From an uncultured Alphaproteobacteria bacterium (GTDB lineage: Bacteria; Pseudomonadota; Alphaproteobacteria; Rhizobiales; Pleomorphomonadaceae), in assembly GCA_937900425.1 (NCBI GenBank), contig CALCDT010000261.1:1-23893 (forward strand): a stretch of DNA of 23,893 bases. Reading direction: 5' to 3'. The translations under genes were made by a program, and so were the position numbers. A model generated the notes under the pieces. That model had not been told where the DNA came from and did no database searches. It saw only the letters and a program-made list of their open reading frames with translations. Position 1 is the stretch's first letter. Each line of letters starts with the position of its first letter. Positions 16,329 to 23,676 of the stretch are shown here, piece by piece.

Positions 16329-17308
16329 GGGGCGGTCCTCTGGCGCAGGCGGGCCGCGCCGCGGCCCGGCAATCCGGCCATCGTCTGCTGGAAGGCGATG
16401 AAGGCGAACAGCAGCATGCCCGTGGCGATCTTGGCCCACCAGCTGGAAAGGGTGCCGTCGAAGGTGATGTAGGTCTGGATCAGCCCCATGATCAGCACGC
16501 CGACGAAGGAGCCGAACATGGTGCCGGCGCCGCCGGTGAGCAGGGTGCCGCCGATGACCACGGCGGCGATGGTGTCGAGCTCGACGCCGACGGTGGCGAG
16601 CGAGTAGCCGGCCCCGGTGTAGAAGGAGAAGACGATGCCGGCGAGCCCGGCGAGCAGGCTCGACAGCATGTAGACGGCGATGGTGGTCGGCCCGGTGCGC
16701 ACGCCCATCAGCGTCGTCGTCGCCCGGCCGCCGCCGAGCGCGTAGACGTTGGTGCCGAAGCGGGTGAAATGCAGCAGCAGGCCACCGAGGACGAAGGTCG
16801 CCATCATGATGATGGCGATGATCCTGAGACGGCCGCCGCCGGGCAGGCGGAAGGAGAAGCCGGAGACCTGAGAATAGAAGTCGGCGACGATCGGGATCGA
16901 TTCCGTCGAGATCAGGAAGGCGGTGCCGCGGGCGAGGAACATCCCGGCCAGCGTCACGATGAAGGCCGGCATCTCGAGATAGTGGATCAGCGCTCCCATG
17001 GTGCCGCCGAAGACCGCGCAGATCAGGAGCAGCATCGCGAAGGCGAGAAGCGGGTGGACGCCGGCGCCGATGACGACGGCGAGGAAGATGGTCGAGAAGC
17101 CGATCACCGAGCCGACCGAGAGGTCGATGCCGCCGGAGATGATGACGAAGGTCATGCCGACGGCGAGGATGCCGAGGAAGGCGTTGTCTGTGAGCAGGTT
17201 CATGACCACGCGGGTCGAGGCGAAGTTCGGAAACTGCAGCGAGCAGTAGAGGAAGCCGAGCAGGAAGACGAGCGTCGTGACGACGACGGGAAGGTGGCGG
17301 CGCATCAT
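16325..17308 (-). CDS. yjfF: Sugar ABC transporter permease YjfF
   Basis: 327 residues, inner membrane, about eight to ten hydrophobic segments. GMTFVIISGGIDLSVGSVIGFSTIF, EMPAFIVTLAGMFLARG, GFSFRLPGG, FGTNVYALGGGRATTTLMGVRT and GVELDTIAAVVIGGTLLTGGAGT match YjfF, the second permease of the YtfQRT-YjfF galactofuranose-type importer. Two adjacent ATGs exist (17308 and 17305); AAGGAG lies well placed for 17308, which also gives the ATGA overlap with ytfT. It pairs with YtfT to form a heterodimeric channel. Its stop overlaps the GntR start, so transporter and regulator are translationally linked. Confidence 0.93.
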   Translation of the reverse strand: MMRRHLPVVVTTLVFLLGFLYCSLQFPNFASTRVVMNLLTDNAFLGILAVGMTFVIISGGIDLSVGSVIGFSTIFLAVVIGAGVHPLLAFAMLLLICAVFGGTMGALIHYLEMPAFIVTLAGMFLARGTAFLISTESIPIVADFYSQVSGFSFRLPGGGRLRIIAIIMMATFVLGGLLLHFTRFGTNVYALGGGRATTTLMGVRTGPTTIAVYMLSSLLAGLAGIVFSFYTGAGYSLATVGVELDTIAAVVIGGTLLTGGAGTMFGSFVGVLIMGLIQTYITFDGTLSSWWAKIATGMLLFAFIAFQQTMAGLPGRGAARLRQRTAP

Positions 17309-18375
17309 GTCCGGGCTCTCCTTGCGGCGAGGAAGCCGCGCAGGGCGCCGAGCTTGGGCGACTGCAGCAGCAGGACGGCGAGCACGACGACCGCCTTGAC
17401 GACGAGGTTGAGCTCGGGCCGGTAGCCCGACAGCAGGATGCCGGTGTTCATCGCCTGGATGATCAGGGCGCCGACCACGGCGAGGACGATGCTGAAGCGC
17501 CCGCCGAACAGCGAGGTGCCGCCGATCACCACGGCGAGGATGGCGTCGAGTTCCAGCCAGAGGCCGGCGTTGTTGGCGTCGGCGCCGCGGATGTCGGCGG
17601 CGGCGACGACGCCGGCCAGTGCGGCGCAGAGGCTGCACCAGACGTAGACGGCGATGGTGGTGGCGCGGGTGTCGATGCCGGCGAGCCGGCTCGCCCGGGC
17701 GTTGGCGCCGGTGGCCTCGACCAGCAGGCCGAGGGCGGTGCCGCGGACGAGGGCGAGGGTGAGGAGCAGCATCACCGCCGTCAGCACCACCGGCATCGGC
17801 ACGCCGAGGAAGGCGCCGCTGCCGAGGCCGGCGAGGCCGGGCGAGGTGAAGGTGACGATCCGGCCCTCGGTGATCAGCTGGGCGATGCCGCGGCCGGCGA
17901 CCATCAGGATCAGCGTCGCGACGATCGGCTGGATGCGGAAGACCGAAACGAGGAAGCCGTTCCAGAGGCCGCAGAGCGCGCCGGCGGCCAGCGCCGCAGC
18001 GAGGCAGACGGCGACCGGCTGGCTGTCGGCGAGCGAGGCGGCGATGGCGCCGGCGATCGCCATCACCGCGCCGACCGAGAGGTCGATGCCGCGGGTGGCG
18101 ATGACGAGCACCATGCCGATCGACAGCAGCGCCACCGGCGCGCCGCGGTTGAAGACGTCGACGACGCTGCCGAACAGCCGGCCGTCCTGGAGGCGGACGT
18201 CGAAGAACTGCGGCGACACCGACCAGTTGACGAGGAGGATGACCGCGAAGGCGGCGAGCTGGGCGAGGCCGGTCCGCGGCAGGCGGAAGCCGCGCGTCGC
18301 GCCGGCGGGGGTCGGGCCGGGGGCCGGCTTCGACGGGGCCTGTCCGGACGGGGTCGGACGGGAGGGCGCGCTCAT
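17305..18375 (-). CDS. ytfT: Sugar ABC transporter permease YtfT
   Basis: 356 residues, inner membrane. A Pro/Ala-rich cytoplasmic N-terminus of about 30 residues precedes the hydrophobic segments. SIGMVLVIATRGIDLSVGAVMAIAGAIAASL, RIQPIVATLILMVAGRGIAQLITEG, ATGANARASRLAGIDTR and the conserved ADANNAGLWLELDAILAVVIGGTSLFGGRF identify it as YtfT. It forms a heterodimer with YjfF. Start at ATG 18375 overlaps the ytfR stop (ATGA), and its own stop overlaps yjfF (ATGA). Confidence 0.93.
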   Translation of the reverse strand: MSAPSRPTPSGQAPSKPAPGPTPAGATRGFRLPRTGLAQLAAFAVILLVNWSVSPQFFDVRLQDGRLFGSVVDVFNRGAPVALLSIGMVLVIATRGIDLSVGAVMAIAGAIAASLADSQPVAVCLAAALAAGALCGLWNGFLVSVFRIQPIVATLILMVAGRGIAQLITEGRIVTFTSPGLAGLGSGAFLGVPMPVVLTAVMLLLTLALVRGTALGLLVEATGANARASRLAGIDTRATTIAVYVWCSLCAALAGVVAAADIRGADANNAGLWLELDAILAVVIGGTSLFGGRFSIVLAVVGALIIQAMNTGILLSGYRPELNLVVKAVVVLAVLLLQSPKLGALRGFLAARRART

Positions 18376-19901
18376 GCGGCCCTCGCGTCGTCTTCGGCGA
18401 TGGCGGCGAGCACCGCGGGCACGGTGACGGCGTCGCCGGAAAGGCGGGCGACGTGGCGGCGGTCGCGCAGCACGACGATCTCGTCGGCGTAGGTGACGAT
18501 CTCCTCGATCTCGGAGGAGATGACGAGCAGGGCGAGGCCGTCGTCGCAGAGCCGGCGGATCAGGCGGATGATCTCGGCGTGGGCGCCGACGTCGATGCCG
18601 CGGGTCGGCTCGTCGAGAATGAGCAGGCGCGGGTCGGTGGCGAGCCAGCGGGCGAGCAGCGCCTTCTGCTGGTTGCCGCCCGACAGCAGGCCGATCGGGC
18701 GCTCCGGGTCGGCCGGGCGGATGTCGAGCAGGGCGATGTATTTCGCCGCGATGGCGTCCTGCTCGCGCCGCGACAGCGGCCGCATCCAGCCGCGCCTCGC
18801 CTGGAGGGCGAGGACGATGTTCTCGCGCACGGTCAGCTCGGCGACGATGCCGTCGGTCTTGCGCTCCTCGGGGCAGAAGCCGAAACCGAGGCGCACCGCC
18901 TCGCGCGGGGTGGCGAGCCGGGCCGGGGCGCCGTCGACGGTGGCGGCGCCGGCGTCGGCGGTCTCGGCGCCGAAGACGAGACGGGCGGTTTCGGTGCGCC
19001 CCGAGCCGAGCAGGCCGGCGAGGCCGACCACCGAGCCGCGGCGCAGGACGAGGTCGAAGGGGGCGACGTAGCGGTTCTTGCCGTAGCCGGTGAAGGTGGC
19101 GAGCGGGGCGGCGGCGCTTCCGGCCGGCGCCGAGCCGGCCTCGCGGTGGCTCTCGACCTCGGCGAGCTCGCGGCCGAGCATCATGCGGACGAGATCGAGC
19201 TTCGGCAGCGAGGCGGTCTCCCGCTCGCCGACGAGGCGGCCGTTGCGCAGCACGGTGATGCGGTCGGCGATGGCGTAGACCTGGTCGAGGAAGTGGGTGA
19301 CGAAGACGATGCCGATGCCGCGCTCCTTGAGCGAGCGCATGACGCGGAACAGGATCGCCACTTCCTGGGCGTCGAGGCTGGCGGTCGGCTCGTCGAGGAT
19401 CAGCACCCGGGCGGAAAGGTCGACGGCGCGGGCGATGGCGGTGATGTGCTGGACGGCGACGGAATAGTCGGCGAGCGGGGCCGAGACGTCGATGTCGAGG
19501 CCGAAGCCGGACAGCAGCTCGCGGGCGCGGCGGCGCATCTCGCCGGTTCGCACCAGGCCGAAGCGGGTCGGCTGGCGGTCGAGGTAGAGGTTGTCGGCGA
19601 CCGAGAGGTTCGGCAGGAGGTTGACCTCCTGGTAGACCGTGGCGATGCCGGCGGCGACGGCCTCGGCGCCGGTCTTCGGGTCGATCGCGGCGCCGTCGAG
19701 GCGGATCGTACCCTCGTCGCGGGCGATGATGCCGGTGACGGTCTTGATCAGGGTCGACTTGCCGGCGCCGTTCTCGCCGAGCAGGGCGTGGACCTCGCCG
19801 GCGCGGAGCGTGAAGTCGACGCGGTCGAGGGCGCGCTGGCCGACGAAGCTCTTGGAAAGCCCGCGGATCTCGAGAAGCGGGGCGTCGGAGACGGTGTCCA
19901 T
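18372..19901 (-). CDS. ytfR: Sugar ABC transporter ATP-binding protein YtfR
   Basis: 509 residues with two nucleotide-binding domains. Domain 1: Walker A GENGAGKST (Lys48), YSVAVQHITAIARAV in place of a canonical signature, Walker B VLILDEPTASLD, and VFVTHFLDQVYAIADR, a feature of YtfR. Domain 2: degenerate P-loop GLLGSGRTE, intact LSGGNQQKALLARWL signature, LLILDEPTRGIDVGAHAEI. It powers the YtfT-YjfF channel. It follows ytfQ by 103 bases that hold a strong stem-loop, and has almost no Shine-Dalgarno sequence, consistent with lower expression than the binding protein. Start ATG 19901 aligns with the family N-terminus. Confidence 0.94.
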   Translation of the reverse strand: MDTVSDAPLLEIRGLSKSFVGQRALDRVDFTLRAGEVHALLGENGAGKSTLIKTVTGIIARDEGTIRLDGAAIDPKTGAEAVAAGIATVYQEVNLLPNLSVADNLYLDRQPTRFGLVRTGEMRRRARELLSGFGLDIDVSAPLADYSVAVQHITAIARAVDLSARVLILDEPTASLDAQEVAILFRVMRSLKERGIGIVFVTHFLDQVYAIADRITVLRNGRLVGERETASLPKLDLVRMMLGRELAEVESHREAGSAPAGSAAAPLATFTGYGKNRYVAPFDLVLRRGSVVGLAGLLGSGRTETARLVFGAETADAGAATVDGAPARLATPREAVRLGFGFCPEERKTDGIVAELTVRENIVLALQARRGWMRPLSRREQDAIAAKYIALLDIRPADPERPIGLLSGGNQQKALLARWLATDPRLLILDEPTRGIDVGAHAEIIRLIRRLCDDGLALLVISSEIEEIVTYADEIVVLRDRRHVARLSGDAVTVPAVLAAIAEDDARAA

Positions 19902-19956
19902 GGCCGGTCCGGTCGTGGCGAGGGCGGGAGCGGGCGGAAGAAGGGATCGCGCGGGG

Positions 19957-19995
19957 CTCGGGCGGCGCCGGGGAGGGGTCCCGGCGCCGCCCGAG
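19957..19995 (-). repeat. Strong stem-loop between ytfQ and ytfR
   Basis: Perfect 16-bp arms (19957-19972 and 19980-19995, CTCGGGCGGCGCCGGG and complement) with the 7-base loop GAGGGGT. It begins ten bases after the ytfQ stop on the minus strand and lacks a T-tract. Likely protects the ytfQ transcript end and reduces read-through to ytfR. Confidence 0.75.
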
Positions 19996-20004
19996 AGGGC
20001 GTGA

Positions 20005-20967
20005 TCAGTAGCCGAGGCCCTTGCGCCTCTCGTACTCGCCCGAGGGATCGTTGTCCTTGGTGTAGAGCTTCGATTCCGTCTGGATCCACTTCGGCGGAAC
20101 GGTGCCGGCGTCCTTGAAGGCGGCGAGGGCGTCGAAGGCCGGGCCGGCCATGTTCGGCGTCAGCTCGACCGTGGCGTTGGCCTCGCCGTCGGCGATCGCC
20201 TTGAAGATGTCCGGAACCGCGTCGATCGAGACGACGAGGATGTCGGTGCCGGGCTTGAGGCCGGCTTCCTTGATCGCCTGGATGGCGCCGACGGCCATGT
20301 CGTCGTTGTGGGCGTAGAGGGCGCAGATGTTCTTGCCGCCGTCCTCGGCCTTGAGGAAGCTCTCCATGACCTCCTTGCCCTTGGTGCGGGTGAAGTCGCC
20401 GGTCTGGGTGCGGACGATCTTGAGGTTGTCGTGGCCGGCGATCGCCTCGTCGAAGCCCTTCTTGCGGTTGATCGCCGGCGAGGAGCCGACGGTGCCCTGG
20501 AGCTCGACGACGTTGCAGGGCTTGTCGCCGACGGCGTTCACCAGCCATTCGCCGGCGACGCGGCCCTCGTGGACGGTGTCGGAGGTGACGGCGGTCAGGT
20601 AGAGGCTGTCGTCGGCGGTGTCGATGGTGCGGTCGAGCAGGATGACCGGGATGTCCGCGTCCTTGGCTTCCTCGAGCACGTCGTCCCAGCCGGTGGCGAC
20701 CACCGGGGCGAGGAAGATCGCGTCGACGCCCTGGGCGACGAAGGAGCGGATCGCCTTCAGCTGGTTCTCCTGCTTCTGCTGGGCGTCGGCGATCTTGAGA
20801 TCGACGCCGCGCTTTTCGGCCTCCTGCTTGGTGACGGAGGTCTCGGCCGCGCGCCAGCCGGATTCGGAACCGATCTGCGAGAAGCCGACGGTCATGCCGG
20901 CGGCGAAGGCGGAGCCGGCGAAGGACGCGGCGAGCGCCGTCGCGACGAGAAACGTCTTGATCTTCAT
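20005..20967 (-). CDS. ytfQ: Periplasmic sugar-binding protein YtfQ
   Basis: 320 residues. Signal peptide MKIKTFLVATALAASFAGSAFA, cut near residue 22; mature protein AGMTVGFSQIGSESGWRAAET, the standard opening of YtfQ. IADAQQKQENQLKAIRSFVAQGVDAIFLAPVVATGWDDVL, VILLDRTID, ELQGTVGSSPAINRKKGF, YAHNDDMAVGAIQAIKEAG, VVSIDAVPDIFKAIADGEANATVELTPNMAGPAFDAL are family hallmarks of type-I periplasmic binding proteins for furanose sugars. E. coli YtfQ binds galactofuranose; relatives in other proteobacteria are linked to L-arabinose loci, which fits here. It is first in the long operon, with AGGGAG ten bases before the ATG and a leader of about 100 bases from the promoter/operator region. Confidence 0.95.
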   Translation of the reverse strand: MKIKTFLVATALAASFAGSAFAAGMTVGFSQIGSESGWRAAETSVTKQEAEKRGVDLKIADAQQKQENQLKAIRSFVAQGVDAIFLAPVVATGWDDVLEEAKDADIPVILLDRTIDTADDSLYLTAVTSDTVHEGRVAGEWLVNAVGDKPCNVVELQGTVGSSPAINRKKGFDEAIAGHDNLKIVRTQTGDFTRTKGKEVMESFLKAEDGGKNICALYAHNDDMAVGAIQAIKEAGLKPGTDILVVSIDAVPDIFKAIADGEANATVELTPNMAGPAFDALAAFKDAGTVPPKWIQTESKLYTKDNDPSGEYERRKGLGY

Positions 20968-21022
20968 GGGTCTTTCACTCCCTGAGCGGATGCCGCGAGC
21001 GTGGACGTATCTCTGTCGGGTC

Positions 21023-21058
21023 CTTCGCCTCGCCGGCCGGAAGGCACGCTAGGCGAAG
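21023..21058 (-). repeat. Stem-loop in the ytfQ leader
   Basis: CTTCGCCT (21023-21030) and AGGCGAAG (21051-21058) are perfect complements around a 20-base loop that itself contains the palindrome CCGGCCGG. It lies in the expected 5' untranslated region of ytfQ, just downstream of the operator. Confidence 0.45.
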
Positions 21059-21074
21059 TCTGGACCGGACGCAA

Positions 21075-21093
21075 TAGTCATACTATATGATTA
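21075..21093. promoter_or_regulatory. Probable GntR operator in the divergent promoter region
   Basis: TAGTCATACTATATGATTA: the core TCATA-CTA-TATGA (21078-21090) is a perfect palindrome and the flanks add TA/TA. It is the AT-richest spot between the divergent ytfQ operon and the cyclodeaminase/semialdehyde dehydrogenase genes. Half-sites of the form GTCATAC/GTATGAC are usual for FadR-type GntR regulators of sugar-acid genes. It contains TATAGT on the minus strand and TATGAT on the plus strand, usable as -10 elements, so one bound repressor could stop both directions. Good -35 elements were not found. Confidence 0.65.
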
Positions 21094-21178
21094 GAATGAT
21101 TTTTCACGCGACCGGCGCCGCGCCCGTCTTGGCCGGTCCGGCGGGGTCGGATATGCAAGAGCGGCGGCGCCGGAAACC

Positions 21179-21218
21179 GCGGATCCCCTTGCGGGATCCG
21201 CCGGCGGAGAGCCGCCGG
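21179..21218 (+). repeat. Tandem hairpins in the leader of the cyclodeaminase-family gene
   Basis: Hairpin 1: GCGGATCCC (21179-21187) and GGGATCCGC (21193-21201), 5-base loop. Hairpin 2: CCGGCGG (21201-21207) and CCGCCGG (21212-21218), loop AGAG. They share one base, so they abut, and end about 11 bases before the AGGAGA ribosome-binding site. Their position could allow control of translation; a stabilising role is equally possible. Confidence 0.5.
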
Positions 21219-21239
21219 GTGCGAGACGAGGAGACGGCG

Positions 21240-22172
21240 ATGCGGATACTCGATCCGGCGCAGACGGCGGCGGCGCTGCCCTATCCGGCGCTGATCGACG
21301 GGCTGAGGCGCGCCTTCGCCGCCGGGCTGGAGGCGCCGATGCGCCATCACCACACGATGGCGCGCAGCGGCGAGCCCGACGCGGTGCTGCTGCTGATGCC
21401 GGCCTTCGCCGGCGACGGCAGCTACGGCGGCGTCAAGATCGTGACGGTGACGCCGGGCAACGCCGCCCGCTCGCTGCCGGCGGTGGCGGCGAGCTATCTC
21501 TTGTTCGACGAGACCACCGGCGCCCATCTCGCCCTGATCGACGGCGGCGAACTGACCTGCCGGCGCACCGCCGCCGCCTCGGCGCTGGCCGCCGACCACC
21601 TCGCGCGGAAAGATGCGCGCTCGCTGCTCGTCGTCGGCGCCGGCCGGGTCGCGGCGCAGCTGCCGGCGGCCTATCGCGCCGTCCGCCCGATCGAGCGGGT
21701 CGCCGTGTGGAACCCGCGCCCGGCCCGGGCCGAGGCGCTGGCCGCGCAGCTGTGCGCCGAGGGCTTCGACGCGGAGGCGGCAGGCGACCTCGAGGCCGCG
21801 GTCGCCGAGGCCGACGTCGTCTCCTGCGCGACGCTGTCGCAGGCACCGCTGATCGAGGGCACCTGGATGCGGCCCGGCCAGCATCTCGACCTGATCGGCT
21901 CGTTCACCCCGGCGATGCGCGAGGCCGACGACGCGGCGATGGTCCGCGGCCGGGTCTTCGTCGACACCCTCGCCGCGCTCGCCGAGACGGGCGACCTGAT
22001 CGCGCCGATGGCGAGCGGGGCCCTCGCCCCCGACCGCATCGCCGGCACGCTCTACGACCTCTGCGCCGGCCGGGCCGGGCGGGAGGGCGCGCAGGAAATC
22101 ACCGTCTTCAAGAGCGTCGGCGTCGCGGTCGAGGATCTCGCCGCCGCCGTCGTCGCCTTCACCGCCGCCTGA
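21240..22172 (+). CDS. Ornithine cyclodeaminase / mu-crystallin family protein
   Basis: 310 residues, cytoplasmic. YGGVKIVTVTPGN holds the family lysine (Lys66), LVVGAGRVAAQLPAAY is the NAD(P) Rossmann motif, VWNPRPARAEALA and SCATLSQAPLI follow, and DLIGSFTPAMREAD contains the conserved catalytic Asp region. The family includes ornithine cyclodeaminase, delta-1-pyrroline-2-carboxylate reductase, alanine dehydrogenase-like enzymes and ketimine reductases; the sequence does not decide between them. Start at ATG 21240 has AGGAGA five bases upstream; the frame opens at 21087 but that part is the leader and operator. It is followed by the alpha-ketoglutarate semialdehyde dehydrogenase gene (67-base gap), presumably one transcript. 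A role linked to proline or hydroxyproline breakdown, which shares that aldehyde, is an inference. Confidence 0.88.
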   Translation: MRILDPAQTAAALPYPALIDGLRRAFAAGLEAPMRHHHTMARSGEPDAVLLLMPAFAGDGSYGGVKIVTVTPGNAARSLPAVAASYLLFDETTGAHLALIDGGELTCRRTAAASALAADHLARKDARSLLVVGAGRVAAQLPAAYRAVRPIERVAVWNPRPARAEALAAQLCAEGFDAEAAGDLEAAVAEADVVSCATLSQAPLIEGTWMRPGQHLDLIGSFTPAMREADDAAMVRGRVFVDTLAALAETGDLIAPMASGALAPDRIAGTLYDLCAGRAGREGAQEITVFKSVGVAVEDLAAAVVAFTAA

Positions 22173-22239
22173 TCCATCCCGCGGCGCCGCGCGCGCCGTT
22201 GCGCGGTCCCCTCCCATCGAAGCAGGAAGAAGCCCCCAG

Positions 22240-23676
22240 ATGACCCTTCACCAGAACCTCATCGCCGGCGAATGGGTCGGCACGGCCGGCGTCGCCAACG
22301 TCAATCCCTCCAACACCGACGACGTCGTCGGCGAGTTCGCCGCGGCCAGCGCCGAGGACGTGCGCACCGCGGTCGCCGCGGCCAAGGCGGCCTTCCCGGC
22401 GTGGTCGCGCTCCGGCCCGCTCGAGCGCCACGCCGTGCTGAAGAAGGCCGCCGACGAGATCCTCGCCCGCAAGGACGAACTGGGTCGCCTTTTGTCGCGC
22501 GAGGAGGGCAAGACGCTGGCCGAGGGCGTCGGCGAGACGGTCCGCGCCGCCCAGGTGTTCGACTTCTTCGCCGGCGAGGCGCTGCGGCTCGCCGGCGAGC
22601 TGCTGCCCTCGGTGCGGCCGGGGATCTCGGTGGAGGTGACGCGCGAGGCGGTCGGTGTCGTCGGCCTGATCACGCCGTGGAACTTCCCGATCGCGATCCC
22701 GGCCTGGAAGCTCGCCCCGGCCCTCGTCCACGGCAACACCGTGGTGTTCAAGCCGGCCGAGCTGGTGCCGGGCTCGGCCCACGCCCTCGTCGACATCCTG
22801 CACCGCGCCGGCCTGCCGAAGGGCGTGCTCAACCTCGTCATGGGCAAGGGCTCGGTGGTCGGCCAGGCGATGCTCGACCATCCGGACGTCGCGGCGATCA
22901 GCTTCACCGGCTCGGTGGCGACCGGCCGGCGCGTCGCCGAGGCCTCGGTCGCCCACATGCGCAAGTTCCAGCTCGAAATGGGCGGCAAGAACCCGCTCGT
23001 GGTGCTCGACGACGCCGACCTCGCCGTCGCGGTCGACTGCGCGGTCAACGGCGCCTTCTTCTCCACCGGCCAGCGCTGCACGGCGTCTTCGCGACTGATC
23101 GTCACCGAGGGCATCCACGACCGCTTCGTCGCCGCGGTGACGGAGAAGCTGAAGGCCCTCGTCGTCGACGACGCCTTGAAGGCCGGCACCCATATCGGTC
23201 CGGTTGTCGACGACAAGCAGCTCGAGCAGGACATGTCCTACGTCGACATCGGCCGCAAGGAAGGCGCGCGGCTCGCCTTCGGCGGCGAGCGGCTCAACCG
23301 CGAGACCCCCGGCTTCTACCTGCAGCCGGCGCTGTTCACCGAATGCAGCAACGCCATGCGGATCGCGCGCGAGGAGATCTTCGGGCCGGTGGCGAGCGTG
23401 ATCCGGGCGAAGGATTACGACGAGGCGCTCGCCCTCGCCAACGACACGCCCTTCGGCCTCTCGGCCGGCATCTGCACCACCAGCCTCAAGCACGCCGCCC
23501 ACTTCAAGCGTAATTCCGAGGCCGGCATGGTGATGGTCAACCTGCCGACGGCCGGCGTCGACTTCCACGTCCCGTTCGGCGGCCGCAAGGGTTCGTCCTA
23601 CGGCCCGCGCGAGCAGGGCCGCTACGCCGCCGAGTTCTACACGACGGTGAAGACCGCCTATACGCTGCCGGTCTGA
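22240..23676 (+). CDS. Alpha-ketoglutarate semialdehyde dehydrogenase (Caulobacter XylA type)
   Basis: 478 residues, cytoplasmic. Oxidises 2,5-dioxopentanoate to 2-oxoglutarate with NAD(P)+, the last step of the Weimberg-type pathways. The ALDH residues are present: Asn148 in TPWNFPIAIP, Lys171 in VFKPAE, Glu246 in LEMGGKNP, catalytic Cys280 in TGQRCTASSRL. The segments NPSNTDDVV, LSREEGKTLAEGVGETVRA, FFAGEAL, GICTTSLKHA and VDFHVPFGGRKGSSYGPREQG closely match the Caulobacter crescentus enzyme CC_0822 from its xyl operon, and differ from Azospirillum type I. Start ATG 22240 has AGGAAG upstream. Its last 19 bases overlap the tail of the convergent FhuF-like gene. Confidence 0.93.
   Translation: MTLHQNLIAGEWVGTAGVANVNPSNTDDVVGEFAAASAEDVRTAVAAAKAAFPAWSRSGPLERHAVLKKAADEILARKDELGRLLSREEGKTLAEGVGETVRAAQVFDFFAGEALRLAGELLPSVRPGISVEVTREAVGVVGLITPWNFPIAIPAWKLAPALVHGNTVVFKPAELVPGSAHALVDILHRAGLPKGVLNLVMGKGSVVGQAMLDHPDVAAISFTGSVATGRRVAEASVAHMRKFQLEMGGKNPLVVLDDADLAVAVDCAVNGAFFSTGQRCTASSRLIVTEGIHDRFVAAVTEKLKALVVDDALKAGTHIGPVVDDKQLEQDMSYVDIGRKEGARLAFGGERLNRETPGFYLQPALFTECSNAMRIAREEIFGPVASVIRAKDYDEALALANDTPFGLSAGICTTSLKHAAHFKRNSEAGMVMVNLPTAGVDFHVPFGGRKGSSYGPREQGRYAAEFYTTVKTAYTLPV

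Noticed and set aside
18453..20117. 554-codon plus-strand open frame opposite ytfR
   Set aside because: Shadow of the ATPase gene; Walker and signature motifs are all on the minus strand.
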